Positions 16,873 to 26,503 of a stretch of 64,000 bases of DNA are shown here, piece by piece. Each line of letters starts with the position of its first letter. Position 1 is the first letter of the stretch. The notes below the pieces were generated by a model, which saw nothing but the letters and a program-made list of their open reading frames with translations, was not told the origin of the DNA and did no database searches. The DNA comes from Acetobacteraceae bacterium (GTDB lineage Bacteria > Pseudomonadota > Alphaproteobacteria > Acetobacterales > Acetobacteraceae). Position numbers and translations under genes: made by a program. The stretch lies in the NCBI GenBank assembly GCA_003164135.1, contig PLSD01000048.1, forward strand, positions 62,001-126,000, given 5' to 3'.

Positions 16873-19833
16873 CTAAACCGTGATCGCCTGACGAATTGTC
16901 TCGCTGAACCGCGCTGGATCGCAATCCTGCCGGATCAAATCAAGCTGCAGGCTCTGGCAGCGCTGCCAAGCCTCCTGGTTGAGGGCGAGGTGACGGATGG
17001 AATGGGCCATTTGTTCCGGCGGTGTCGTGGAAACACCAGCGCCGTAGCGGCGCCAGCCCAGCTGGTCGGCCAAGAGCTCGGTCATCACCACCGGCACGCC
17101 ATGGCTGGCCGCCTCATGCACCTTCATCGGGATGCCCGCGGCAAAGCGCGTGGGGGCGACCATCAGCCGGGCCTTTTTGTATAAATCGGATATATATTTC
17201 GGATTATTCACGATATGGTATTGATGTCGCAATCCGGCGGCCTCGGCGAAGGCGGCGGCCTCGCTCCCGGCAATAGTGAAGCGCAAGCCGGGCAGATCGG
17301 TCAGCAAGGGGCGTACCTCGCGGTCGAACCAGAGCACGGCATCTGTATTCGGGCTGTCCGGCTGGGAATAGGCGCCCACCAGGACGATGTCGCTGGTCTC
17401 CTCGAAGCGCGGCAGGATAGACGGCGGGGTCATGGCGTGGCCGAGAATCCCCACGGGGATATCCCGTCCGAGCGCTTGCAGCGCCCCGGCCAGGAGGTCA
17501 CGGTCGAAGGCGCTGACGGCGAAAATCTGATTGACCCCGTCGAGATGTTCCAACTCCTCCTGCAGCAGCATGGTAATATCCGCATTCTGGCCGGCGAGCT
17601 TGGCATAAGCGTAGCGGCGGAAGGCGGCAAGCGCCTCTGTATCCAGCACGATGCGGGTGGTTTTGAAGAACTCCGGGCAGGCTCGGCGCCATTCCTGCAG
17701 CCTTGCCAGATTATGAGTGCGCGAGATCCAAACAACGTCGCACAACCCAATGCGATCTCGAAACAACATGCCGGCGTTATTCACATTGAAGCCGGTGAGG
17801 ATTTCAACCTTGCTATCCGCTTGCGGCGTACTTTGCGGCCAGTGGTGATTATGCAGGCCGAATACGGAGACCAGCCCGGCGGCGTCGCCCAGAGCTTTGA
17901 CGATGCTTGCCGAGCGGACAAATCCCATGCCGCGCATCGGGTCGGGGATCTGATCCTCCACGAACAAAACGCGCGGGCGGGCGATGTGGCGCAGCCGGGC
18001 TTTATCAGCAGCGCCCGAGACCGGGCATTGCGATAAATAGCCCTTGTGCTTGGCGGTGAAATAACGTTGATTCTGGCGCATCAGGGCGAGCGCTTCCTCG
18101 CGCAGGGAAGAAGAACCGTATTCATAATGCCAGAGCAGGATACGCGGATCGTACACCACGCGCATCCCGCGTTCCCAGATACGGACGCAGAAATCTGTAT
18201 CCTCGTAATAGGCGGGCGCGAAATTTTCATCGAAACCGCCCATCGCTTCCCAATCCTGCCGGCGCACGGCGAGGAAGCAGCCGGAGACGAAATCAACGTC
18301 ACGGAAAAAATTAACCCTACCATCATGCGGGTCGAGGTCGCGGCCATAGCCAAGGCAACCGCCATCGTTGAAAAGTACGCAGCCAGCTTCTTGCAATTTA
18401 CCATGCATGCGGATGGTTTTGGCACCCACCACGCCGATCTGTGCATCCGTATCGAGCCGGGCGAGCGCGATGTCGATGGCTTGCGGGCCAAGCTCGGTAT
18501 CGTTGTTGAGGAAGAGCAGCACACGCCCAGAAGCAATGGCGGCCGCGCGATTGGCGGCGATGGTAAAACCGATATTGGTTTCGGATGAGATGTATCTGAT
18601 CCCGGGATTGATCTGCGGGATTTCGGCCGTGCGGTCCTGCGAGCCATTGTCAAAGACGATGATTTCAACCGCTGCCGTGGTGTTGGTGATGGCCGAAATG
18701 ATGCAATTGGCAGTCTGTTCGAAATTCTCCCGCCCGATGATGACGATGCTGACCACGGGCGCGCTTTGCGGCAAGGGCATTTGCGCCAGCATGCCGGCAT
18801 TCACGGCACAGCGCCGTTCATAGATCGCCTTACCGGCAATCTCCGAGACATCACCGTCGGCCAGAGGGCGCGCAATAGGCAGCCGTTTTGCCGCGCGGTT
18901 CTGCAAAAAATGCACGAAGGCGGCGGGCGGCGCGGCGCCGGCACGCCAGAGCGCGCCGGTGGCGAGATTGGTTTCCTCGTAAAATTGCGGGTCGAACACG
19001 GCGCAGGGTTTGCGGCCCTCCATCATGCCATGCAGGATAAAATGCTCATAGCCGCTGCCAAATGTCTCGGATTCCAGCGCGTTGCCGATCTCGGGATAGG
19101 TGGCCAGATAATAAGGCTCATCGAAGAAAGGCGATGGCGAGAGCTTGGATTCTTTGACATTGAGCAGATAGTGGCGAATAAAATCGCTTTCCCGCAGGCT
19201 GCGCGGCCAGGCGTATTTTTCCTTCATCCAGGCATAATCGAGCACTGGTTTGAAGGCGGCGGCAACAGCTTTGCCGTCATCGAGAAACTGAAAAAGATCT
19301 TTTGGCGTGCGCGGATATTGGAAGGCGGGGGTTACCAGACGCAGCGCCGCGACGAGCCAATGCGCCAATCGCGATTCCGAGAGGCCGACGCGCAGATAAT
19401 GCGAATAGCGATCGGCAAACTCCCCTTTCAGCAGGTTTTCATAGGTGAGGTCGGGGTTGGAGCTCTCGTAAAACGCGCTGTCGAAAAACCAGGTGGGGCT
19501 GTAATCCTCGGTGGCGCCTTGCGCACAATAATGGGCAAAGCCGCTGGCCCATCTACCTTGTCTAACCGCCTGCGCGATGCCGGGATAGCGGGCAAGGTAA
19601 TAGGCTTCGTCGAAGAAACGATTGGGCGAAAGCCCGGCGCGGCCGCCACGGGCAAGATAATGCGCCAGATAAGAATCCGGACTGTCAATCGGGAGCGATT
19701 GACCGGTCTGCACAGCCTGAGCCAGGTAATAATCAGGGTCGAAAAATAACCAGGGACGGCTCCGGCTTGCCTCAAAACTTAATTGCCCCGCCAGTTGATC
19801 CGCCAAGAACAAGCCCCCCCTGAAGCCACTCAA
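16873..19833 (-). CDS. Large repeat-GT2-GT4 bifunctional glycosyltransferase
   Basis: 986 residues. Residues 30-290 carry ~43-residue repeats (FFDEAYYLARYPGI at 73, FFDEPYYLATYPEI at 236). Residues 360-600 are an intact GT2 domain with VSIVIIGREN, FDNGSQDRT, the NND metal motif at 443-445, RDVDFVSGCFLAVRR and EDTD at 544-547. Residues 619-986 are a GT4 domain with RVLFVEDQIPDPMRGMGFVR and a late PTRFAAGIPMKVHEAASHG block. Two transferases in one chain suggest it adds consecutive sugars, or a repeating unit, to one glycan. It shares its plan with the 3686-6607 protein but keeps both sets of catalytic residues. No membrane segment seen, so cytoplasmic or peripheral. Confidence 0.85.
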   Translation of the reverse strand: MSGFRGGLFLADQLAGQLSFEASRSRPWLFFDPDYYLAQAVQTGQSLPIDSPDSYLAHYLARGGRAGLSPNRFFDEAYYLARYPGIAQAVRQGRWASGFAHYCAQGATEDYSPTWFFDSAFYESSNPDLTYENLLKGEFADRYSHYLRVGLSESRLAHWLVAALRLVTPAFQYPRTPKDLFQFLDDGKAVAAAFKPVLDYAWMKEKYAWPRSLRESDFIRHYLLNVKESKLSPSPFFDEPYYLATYPEIGNALESETFGSGYEHFILHGMMEGRKPCAVFDPQFYEETNLATGALWRAGAAPPAAFVHFLQNRAAKRLPIARPLADGDVSEIAGKAIYERRCAVNAGMLAQMPLPQSAPVVSIVIIGRENFEQTANCIISAITNTTAAVEIIVFDNGSQDRTAEIPQINPGIRYISSETNIGFTIAANRAAAIASGRVLLFLNNDTELGPQAIDIALARLDTDAQIGVVGAKTIRMHGKLQEAGCVLFNDGGCLGYGRDLDPHDGRVNFFRDVDFVSGCFLAVRRQDWEAMGGFDENFAPAYYEDTDFCVRIWERGMRVVYDPRILLWHYEYGSSSLREEALALMRQNQRYFTAKHKGYLSQCPVSGAADKARLRHIARPRVLFVEDQIPDPMRGMGFVRSASIVKALGDAAGLVSVFGLHNHHWPQSTPQADSKVEILTGFNVNNAGMLFRDRIGLCDVVWISRTHNLARLQEWRRACPEFFKTTRIVLDTEALAAFRRYAYAKLAGQNADITMLLQEELEHLDGVNQIFAVSAFDRDLLAGALQALGRDIPVGILGHAMTPPSILPRFEETSDIVLVGAYSQPDSPNTDAVLWFDREVRPLLTDLPGLRFTIAGSEAAAFAEAAGLRHQYHIVNNPKYISDLYKKARLMVAPTRFAAGIPMKVHEAASHGVPVVMTELLADQLGWRRYGAGVSTTPPEQMAHSIRHLALNQEAWQRCQSLQLDLIRQDCDPARFSETIRQAITV

Positions 19834-20026
19834 TATTGGGTTGTTTATATGCCTTCGCCGGTGCGGCCGCTAGAGCCGGATGCGGGCGAATTGTCCGGCG
19901 GGGCCGCGAATGGTACAAAACAGCGTGACCTAGCCGCGCGGGGGCTCACCCCTTCCCCCCGCCGGGAAAACCCGCCACGCTGGGGATTTGAGCCCATTAC
20001 TGGCGGTTGCGGTAAAGATAGGAAAA

Positions 20027-21088
20027 ATGGACGATACCCATAGCGACTTCGAGAATTTGCTGCGCCGGAGCATTGAATGCCAGGCCTATTTCGCCTTCGC
20101 GGAGGGCGAGACCAACGCGGCGCGGGCGCTGTTGCTGCGGCCCGGCCATATCTATGCCAGTTTCTACCATGCCACGCATTTGCTGGATTTGGGGCGGCGC
20201 GAAGAGGGCCTGCTGAAATTGCGGGACATTGCCCGCAAGGCACCGCGGGAGATTCTTGCCGCTGCCTCGGCATTATATTTCTCCCGCCGGCAGCGCACCG
20301 GGCAGGGCTATGGTTACGAAAATGGCTGGATTACCATGTTGGAGCCGGTGCTCGCGGCCCGTCTGCTCCCTGTAGTGCCGTTGGCCACGCTGGAGGCGGA
20401 ACAAATGGCCAGCGAGGAGATGAGCGAGGCGCCGGCCATTCCGCGCCGGATCATCCAATTCTGGGATGCACAAACCCCGCCCGATGAGGTGGCGCAACTG
20501 GTAGCACGGACCAAGGCGGCAAATCCGGATTGCACGCATCAGCTTTTTTCCGACGAGGCGGCACGGGAGTTTTTGCGTGGCGCGCTGGGGAGTGATTCGC
20601 TGGCATTATACGAGGCCTGCCCGCATGTGGCGGCGAAGGCGGATTTTTTCCGTGTTGCATATCTGCTGGAGCATGGCGGGATTTATATCGATGCCGATGA
20701 GGTGAGCGTGCGCCCGCTGACGAATTTTTTCAACCGGCGCAATTACGACCTCGTGCTGCGCTTTACTGAGGCGGAGACAAGCTGCATCAATAATGGTTTC
20801 ATCGCCACCAAGCCGAAATCGCCGGTGCTGGAACGCGTGCTGAACAGCATACTCGGGAATCTGGAGAATGTGCGCAAATTTCAGGCGCAGACCAATGTGT
20901 GGGTGCTCACAGGGCCGGGGATTTGGAGTTTTTCGATTATCGATCTGGCGCTCGACCCGCTGGCCTCGTACCACGGCAGTCCGTTTGCTCAAGCGTGTTT
21001 TATCGATGACCAGTCCTATAACGCACTGCTCCATAGCCCGGTGATGGAATACAAAAATGATCCCAAGGGGAATTGGCGAATGGTTTAA
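20027..21088 (+). CDS. DXD sugar transferase (Gly_transf_sug type)
   Basis: 353 residues from the ATG at 20027, preceded by AGGAAAA; an upstream in-frame TTG at 19988 is possible but has no better ribosome site. The domain from ~residue 125 contains IPRRIIQFWDAQTPPDEV, KADFFRVAYLLEHGGIYIDADE with DAD as metal ligand, and GPGIWSFSIIDLAL near the end, the pattern of capsule and mannosyl/galactosyl DXD transferases. Its catalytic part resembles that of the TPR fusion at 13245-15974, so the two are probable paralogues. The N-terminal ~120 residues look like one or two TPR-type helical pairs. Last intact gene of the glycan island; a decayed transposase follows. Confidence 0.82.
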   Translation: MDDTHSDFENLLRRSIECQAYFAFAEGETNAARALLLRPGHIYASFYHATHLLDLGRREEGLLKLRDIARKAPREILAAASALYFSRRQRTGQGYGYENGWITMLEPVLAARLLPVVPLATLEAEQMASEEMSEAPAIPRRIIQFWDAQTPPDEVAQLVARTKAANPDCTHQLFSDEAAREFLRGALGSDSLALYEACPHVAAKADFFRVAYLLEHGGIYIDADEVSVRPLTNFFNRRNYDLVLRFTEAETSCINNGFIATKPKSPVLERVLNSILGNLENVRKFQAQTNVWVLTGPGIWSFSIIDLALDPLASYHGSPFAQACFIDDQSYNALLHSPVMEYKNDPKGNWRMV

Positions 21089-21149
21089 GGGGCCATGACG
21101 GCGCCGCAGCTGTGATGTCGCTGGTCTGGAGAGACAACCCTTGTCTTAG

Positions 21150-21516
21150 TTATATACCTTCGCTGAGCGCCTCGTAACTCGTAAGGAGATTTGCCTTTGA
21201 ATGCGCCGGGCGGGCGTGAGAAGTTATGGAAATTCTCCCACTCCTTGAGCCTGGCTTCGAGGTCGACGTCATCCTTATACGTGAGCAGCTGGTAGAATTC
21301 CTCTTGGTTCGAGCGATGTGAGCGTTCGACTTTGCCGTTCAACTGTGGTGAGGCTGGTTTGATGCAGGCGTGCCGGATGCCTTTGTCCGCGACGTTCCCG
21401 TGGAACTTGGCCTGGAACTCGCGCCCATTATCGATCCGTACTTCCTTGATCCGGAAGGGAAATTCCTCATTCACAGACTCAATGAAGTCAATGGCACCAG
21501 CCTGGGTATGCTTGCT
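21150..21516 (-). pseudogene. IS481-type transposase fragment
   Basis: Reading right to left it encodes the C-terminal part of an integrase-core transposase: SKHTQAGAIDFIESVNEEFP, VRIDNGREFQAKFH, GIRHACIKPASPQLNGKVER, EEFYQLLTYKDDVDL and GKSPYE, all typical of IS481. The N-terminal half, including the first catalytic Asp, is missing, and no element end was recognised at either side. Near the C-terminus a 7-bp tandem duplication (CTCGTAA at 21171-21177 and 21178-21184) shifts the frame; without it the frame would read YEALSEGI then stop at 21150, a normal family ending. The remnant lies at the right edge of the glycan island. Confidence 0.82.
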
Positions 21517-21767
21517 TGTCCGTAGTCGACTAATTTGAGACAATTGGCTGCATGAATTAACGGAGGCTTCCGCGCCCCAGGCCTCAGGCCCCGGCGGGCG
21601 CGGGCATAGCCGCCCCTTCTCTTGTTTCAAACCAGCCTCCCGCAAAATTCTTTCTTTCCCCCCTGCCCTTTTCCTCAATATCGGCTATGAGACCCTTTGG
21701 CCCGCCTCGCGGGGGGCCGGATGCGCCGCCAAGCCTGGCGGCGCAAAATAGTTTGAAGGGTTTCTCT

Positions 21768-24479
21768 ATGCCGGTGCCGTATTCCGCTGAAGATCTGGAA
21801 AAAGTGTTCGACTCCAAGATCCTCACCAGCAGCCGGTTCATGGCCGAGATGACCGACGTCACCCTGGACGGCGAGACCATCACCGGCACCAACCAGATGG
21901 GCGCCAAGTGGACCGCCAAAATCACCCCCGTCGCCATGGGCCAGCGCGTCTCCTTCGCCGAGCGCGAGTGCAGCTGTGGCGAGAGCAAGTGCAAGCACCT
22001 CGCCGCCACCGCCCTCAAAGCCCTGGAATGCTTCCCTATCCTGCGTAAAGCCGCGCCTAAATCGCTCATCGACACCATCATCCCCGCCCACGAGCGTGAA
22101 TTCCCCCCCGCCCCCACCCGCATGCGCCCCACCGGCCGCCGCGCCCGCGCCGCCAACATCGCCCCCGTGTTGCCGGACGCCCCCGAACCCGGCGCCACCG
22201 TGCTGGAGCGCCCCTGCACCCCCGTCCTGCGCCTGCGCCGTCTCAACGCGCCCGATGAATTTGGCCGCCCGCGCATGATCGACGTGCTGACCCTGGACTT
22301 CGACTACGGCGGCGTCCGCGTCGACGGCGCCGACGACTCCCTGTTCATCCGCCTCAAATCCGCCGGCAACATCGTCTTCATCCGCCGCGACACCGCCGCC
22401 GAGGCCGCGGCACTCGACACCCTGCGCCCCGATAATTTCGTGCAAATGCGCGTGGCCGACGGCAAATCTGCCCGCGGCCAGCGCGTCCTGGTCTTCCGTG
22501 GCGAGACCGCCGCCGCCCAATGGCACCATTTCGTCGCCCTGCGCGTGCCCGAGCTCACCGCACTCGGCTGGCAAAGCAGCATCGAAGCCAACTTTGGCCC
22601 GCAACTTGCCGAAAACGTCGGCAATATCGACGTCACCGTGGAAGACGCCGAAAAAGGCAGTTTCAGCCTCGAATTCGGCATCGAGATCGACGGCGTCCGC
22701 CACCCCCTGCTCCCCATCCTCGAACACCTCCTCGCCCGCGGCGGCATCGACGCCGCCCAGATCGTCGGCGACGAAATCATCACCAGCATGGATGACGGCC
22801 GCGTCATCAAACTCCCCGCCGACCGCATCCGCCGCCTCCTCTCCGTCATGGGCGACCTCATCGAGGCCGCCGGCCGCACCGCCGAAAAATCCCTGGTCCT
22901 CCCCGTCGGCGCCGCCGCCACGGTGCTGGAGCTGGAAGACGTCCTCACCACCAGCTGGCAGAACGCCGCCACCATCGAGGCCTATGTCGAGCGCTTCCGT
23001 GGCGAGCCGGAAATCATTCCCGTCGTCGTCCCACCCGAGTTCAAAGGCGAGCTGCGCCACTACCAACAACACGGCGTGGACTGGCTGCAGCACCTCGCCT
23101 CCTACGGCCTCGGCGGCTTCCTGGCTGACGACATGGGCCTCGGCAAAACCGCGCAAACCATCGCCCACATCTGCGTCGACCACGCCGAAGGCCGCCTCAC
23201 CGCCCCCGCCCTCATCGTCGTCCCCACCAGCCTGGTCGCCAACTGGACCGCCGAACTCACCAAATTCGCGCCCCAGCTGCAAGTCGTCGTCCTGCACGGC
23301 ATGGAACGCCACGAGCGCCGCGAGCAGCTCGAAGGCATCCACGTCGTCATCACCACCTACACGGTGCTGACGCGCGACATCGAGGAGATGAAGCAGCTCC
23401 CCTGGCACATCGTCGTGCTGGACGAAGCCCAGGCGATCAAAAGCCCGGACGCCCGCGCCACCCGCGCCGTCTGCCAACTCGCCACCACGCACCGCCTCTG
23501 CCTCTCCGGCACCCCCATCGAGAACAATCTCGACGAACTCTGGTCGCAATTCGCCTTCCTCATGCCAGGATTGCTGGGTGACCGCCGCGGCTTCACCAAG
23601 CGCTTCCGCACCCCCATCGAGAAAAACGGCGACCCCGTCTGCCGCGCCCAGCTGATACAGCGCATCGCGCCCTTCATCCTGCGCCGCACCAAGTCCGAGG
23701 TCGCCACCGAGCTGCCGCCCAAACACACCATCCTGCGCCGCATCACCCTGGCGCCGGACCAGCGCGAGCTCTACGAGACCATTCGCGGCACGCTGTATGA
23801 GACCGTGCGCGACCAGATGGCCGAACGCACCCTCGCGCAAAGCCGCGTCATCGTGCTCGACGCCCTGCTCAAACTCCGCCAGGCCTGTTGCGACCCCCGC
23901 CTGGTCAAACTCGGCGGCGGCAATCGCGGCACGGAGAGCTCGGCCAAGCTCGACGACCTCATGGAAATGATCAACGAGCTGATCCCCGAAGGCCGCCGCA
24001 TCCTGGTGTTCTCGCAGTTCACCTCCATGCTGGACCTCATCAAGCCCCGCCTCGTCGAAGCCGGCGTCCCTTACGTGGAACTGCGCGGCGACACCCGCGA
24101 CCGCGCCGAACCCGTGCGTTCCTTCGAGGCCGGCGAAGTCCCGCTCTTCCTCATCTCGCTGAAAGCCGGCGGCCGCGGCCTCAACCTCATCTCCGCCGAT
24201 ACCGTCATTCATTACGACCCCTGGTGGAACCCCGCCGTGGAAAACCAGGCATCAGATCGCGCCCATCGTATCGGCCAGACCAAATCCGTGTTCGTGTACA
24301 AAATGATCGCGGTCGATACGGTCGAAGAACGCATCCTGGAACTGCAACAGCGCAAAGCCGAGCTCGCCAGCATCGCCTTCTCCGAATCCGGCGGCCTCGC
24401 CTTCAACGCCGAGGACATCGACTTCCTCTTCGGCAAAGACGCGGAGCAGGAAGCCCCCTCGGAGGCGGAAGCCGCTTAA
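21768..24479 (+). CDS. SWIM zinc-finger SNF2-family helicase
   Basis: 903 residues from the ATG at 21768, chosen because GAAGGG lies 7 bases upstream; an in-frame ATG at 21687 lacks a site. A SWIM zinc finger is visible at Cys68, Cys70, Cys75 and His77 (CSCGESKCKH). The C-terminal half is an SNF2 translocase: LADDMGLGKTAQTIAH near 450, LDEAQAIKS near 550, LSGTPIENNLDELWS, ILVFSQFTSMLDLI, SLKAGGRGLNL and DPWWNPAVENQASDRAHRIGQ. Such proteins translocate on duplex DNA and probably remodel DNA-bound proteins or help repair. The sulfotransferase gene starts 5 bp after its stop. Confidence 0.92.
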   Translation: MPVPYSAEDLEKVFDSKILTSSRFMAEMTDVTLDGETITGTNQMGAKWTAKITPVAMGQRVSFAERECSCGESKCKHLAATALKALECFPILRKAAPKSLIDTIIPAHEREFPPAPTRMRPTGRRARAANIAPVLPDAPEPGATVLERPCTPVLRLRRLNAPDEFGRPRMIDVLTLDFDYGGVRVDGADDSLFIRLKSAGNIVFIRRDTAAEAAALDTLRPDNFVQMRVADGKSARGQRVLVFRGETAAAQWHHFVALRVPELTALGWQSSIEANFGPQLAENVGNIDVTVEDAEKGSFSLEFGIEIDGVRHPLLPILEHLLARGGIDAAQIVGDEIITSMDDGRVIKLPADRIRRLLSVMGDLIEAAGRTAEKSLVLPVGAAATVLELEDVLTTSWQNAATIEAYVERFRGEPEIIPVVVPPEFKGELRHYQQHGVDWLQHLASYGLGGFLADDMGLGKTAQTIAHICVDHAEGRLTAPALIVVPTSLVANWTAELTKFAPQLQVVVLHGMERHERREQLEGIHVVITTYTVLTRDIEEMKQLPWHIVVLDEAQAIKSPDARATRAVCQLATTHRLCLSGTPIENNLDELWSQFAFLMPGLLGDRRGFTKRFRTPIEKNGDPVCRAQLIQRIAPFILRRTKSEVATELPPKHTILRRITLAPDQRELYETIRGTLYETVRDQMAERTLAQSRVIVLDALLKLRQACCDPRLVKLGGGNRGTESSAKLDDLMEMINELIPEGRRILVFSQFTSMLDLIKPRLVEAGVPYVELRGDTRDRAEPVRSFEAGEVPLFLISLKAGGRGLNLISADTVIHYDPWWNPAVENQASDRAHRIGQTKSVFVYKMIAVDTVEERILELQQRKAELASIAFSESGGLAFNAEDIDFLFGKDAEQEAPSEAEAA

Positions 24480-24484
24480 GCCAG

Positions 24485-25291
24485 ATGGGCAAAATCGTCT
24501 GGCTCGCCTCCTACCCAAAATCCGGCAACACCTGGCTGCGTGCGTTCCTGCACAACTACATCACGCAGCCAGACTCCCCGCATAGTATCGACAAACTCGC
24601 GGATTTTTCCGTCCCCGAAGCCGCCGCCGCCTTCTTCCACAAACCCGGCGAAGCCCTGACAACCGAAGCCACGCAGCGCCTGCGCCCGCAGGTCCACGCC
24701 CACCTCACCACGCTGCACGCCGATCTGGTGTTCGCCAAAACCCACAACGCCAACCTGGCAATCCACAACATCCCGCTCTGCACGCCCGAACAAACCGCAG
24801 GCGCCATCTACATCATCCGCGACCCGCGCGACGCCGCCCTCTCCTACGCCGCGTTTCTGGGAAAATCCGTTGACGAAATCATCACCTTCATGGCTAGCCA
24901 AGGTGCTGCCAACCGTGCCAACAGCCAGCAGGTGTTCGAATACCTCGCCTCCTGGTCCACGCACATAACCTCCTGGGCGAGCGCCAAAACTACATTCCTG
25001 GTCCGTTACGAAGACTTGCGCGCCGACCCAACAAAACATTTTGGCCGCATCATCCATTTTCTCGGCGGCGACCCGGAGCCAGCACGCCTACAGCGCGCCA
25101 TCGAATTCAGCGCATTTGATGAACTTGCCGCGCAGGAGCGCAATAACGGCTACCAAGCCGGCGGCCCCGGCCACGCCCCCTTCTTCCGCACCGGCCAAAC
25201 CGGACAATGGCGCGAACACCTAACCCAGGCGCAAATCACCCGCCTCGAAGCCGATCACGGCCCAGTCATGAAAAAATACGGCTACCTATAA
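24485..25291 (+). CDS. Sulfotransferase domain protein
   Basis: 268 residues from the ATG at 24485, 5 bp after the helicase stop. The N-terminus is the 5'-phosphosulfate loop itself (WLASYPKSGNTWLRAFLHN); the 3'-phosphate motif is YIIRDPRDAALSYAAF near 115, and the C-terminal FFRTGQTGQWREHLT with a preceding YQAGG matches the family's PAPS-binding tail. It would use PAPS to sulfate an alcohol, amine or sugar hydroxyl. It is much closer to the classic Sulfotransfer_1 pattern than the protein at 9859-10845 and lacks the latter's C-terminal domain. Coupling to the helicase gene is likely positional. A small palindrome follows the stop. Confidence 0.88.
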   Translation: MGKIVWLASYPKSGNTWLRAFLHNYITQPDSPHSIDKLADFSVPEAAAAFFHKPGEALTTEATQRLRPQVHAHLTTLHADLVFAKTHNANLAIHNIPLCTPEQTAGAIYIIRDPRDAALSYAAFLGKSVDEIITFMASQGAANRANSQQVFEYLASWSTHITSWASAKTTFLVRYEDLRADPTKHFGRIIHFLGGDPEPARLQRAIEFSAFDELAAQERNNGYQAGGPGHAPFFRTGQTGQWREHLTQAQITRLEADHGPVMKKYGYL

Positions 25292-25292
25292 A

Positions 25293-25328
25293 CATGCCGT
25301 CATTGGGCGCCGCGAAGCGGCGTGGCAA
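25293..25328. repeat. Intergenic palindrome, GTCATTGGG type
   Basis: A seven-pair stem (GCGCCGC/GCGGCGT, one wobble) closes a GAA loop inside the pattern CCGTCATTGGG...GTGGCAATC, between the convergent sulfotransferase and lpxC genes. It resembles a widespread class of bacterial intergenic repeats. It may also act as a weak bidirectional terminator; only short T tracts follow. Confidence 0.5.
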
Positions 25329-25350
25329 TCTATCTTTCTTAAAAGCAGCC

Positions 25351-26307
25351 TTAAGCCGCCGAAAGCTGCAACGCCCCCGCCACCGAGCCCCTTGTCAGCC
25401 GGTAATTCGCCTGATCCGCAAACACCGCCCGCAGCAGCAAATTATTCAGCGCATGCCCGGTCCGGCTCCCCACAAACCGCCCGCAAATCGGCGCCCCGGC
25501 CAAGGCCAAGTCGCCCACCACGTCGAGCAATTTATGCCGCACGAACTCATCGGCAAAGCGCAGCCCTTCCGGGTTCAAAATCTTCGCGCCATCCACCACA
25601 ATCGCGTTGTCCAAACTGCCACCACGCGCCAGCCCCGCCTTGCGCAGCGCCTCAATCTCCGCCGCCTGCGTAAACGTCCGCGCCGCCGCAATCTCAGCCG
25701 CAAAACTCTCCGCCGTCAGCGTAAAACTATACGCCTGCGCGCCAATCGCCGAGGCCGCAAACTCAATCGCCAGCGAAAGCTCAAACCCTGACCCACCAGC
25801 ACCATGCGGCCGCAGTTCGGCAAACGCCCCATCCTGCTCCACCCGCACGGTACGCAAAATCTCCAGGCTCTCGCGCAAACCGCCATGCGCCACCACACCG
25901 GCGCTCTCAATCAAAAACAAAAACGGCGCCGCCGAGCCATCGAAAATCGGCAATTCCGCCGCATCAACCTCAACCACCAGATCATCCACGCCGCTCGCCG
26001 CAAGCGCTGCCATCAGATGCTCAATGGTCCCCACCCGCGCCACGCCTACGCTCAACACCGTGCACAGCCGCGTGTCGTTCACATAATCAAACCGCGCCGG
26101 AATCCGCACATCCAAATCCGTGCGATGAAACACAATCCCCGTCCCAGCCTCGGCTGGCACCAGCTTCAACGTCACATCCGTGCCGCTATGCAGCCCATGC
26201 CCAATGCAGGAAATCGCCGCCTTCAGCGTCTGCCGCGGCGCCAGAGCGTACTCGCTGCCGGTAAAGCTATATCTGTCACGCAAAGACGACATTTCGGGAT
26301 CCATCAT
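25351..26307 (-). CDS. lpxC: UDP-3-O-acyl-N-acetylglucosamine deacetylase
   Basis: Zinc-dependent committed step of lipid A synthesis. Family motifs are AISCIGHGLHSG, GTIEHLMAALAASG with the first zinc-binding His, PIFDGSAAPF, and FVRHKLLDVVGDLAL with the second zinc-binding His and Asp, then an HALNNLLLRA end. 318 residues if it starts at 26307; ATG at 26304 and 26292 and an upstream start at 26355 are also in frame, and the GGGGGGTAG stretch upstream favours the middle ones. In many proteobacteria lpxC follows ftsZ directly; here two opposite-strand small genes lie between them. Confirms a Gram-negative envelope with lipid A. Confidence 0.95.
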   Translation of the reverse strand: MMDPEMSSLRDRYSFTGSEYALAPRQTLKAAISCIGHGLHSGTDVTLKLVPAEAGTGIVFHRTDLDVRIPARFDYVNDTRLCTVLSVGVARVGTIEHLMAALAASGVDDLVVEVDAAELPIFDGSAAPFLFLIESAGVVAHGGLRESLEILRTVRVEQDGAFAELRPHGAGGSGFELSLAIEFAASAIGAQAYSFTLTAESFAAEIAAARTFTQAAEIEALRKAGLARGGSLDNAIVVDGAKILNPEGLRFADEFVRHKLLDVVGDLALAGAPICGRFVGSRTGHALNNLLLRAVFADQANYRLTRGSVAGALQLSAA

Positions 26308-26503
26308 TAATAACATCCCACTATCTACCCCCCGCTCCGCGTCGCCGCCAGTCAATCATTATTTCCAATTATGTCGCCAGAACCCATTGAAAATAAACAA
26401 TACACCAGCCTCCAAAAACGCCCCAATCACGCGCTTGTTGCGATCCGGCAAAAGCCATGTTCAACTCCCCTCACAAAACCCGCAAACGCAAGGGAACCCA
26501 CCC

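Noticed and set aside
21085-21149. C-terminal extension of the IS481 fragment to a stop at 21085
   Set aside because: It arises only from the 7-bp duplication frameshift; the ancestral stop is at 21150.
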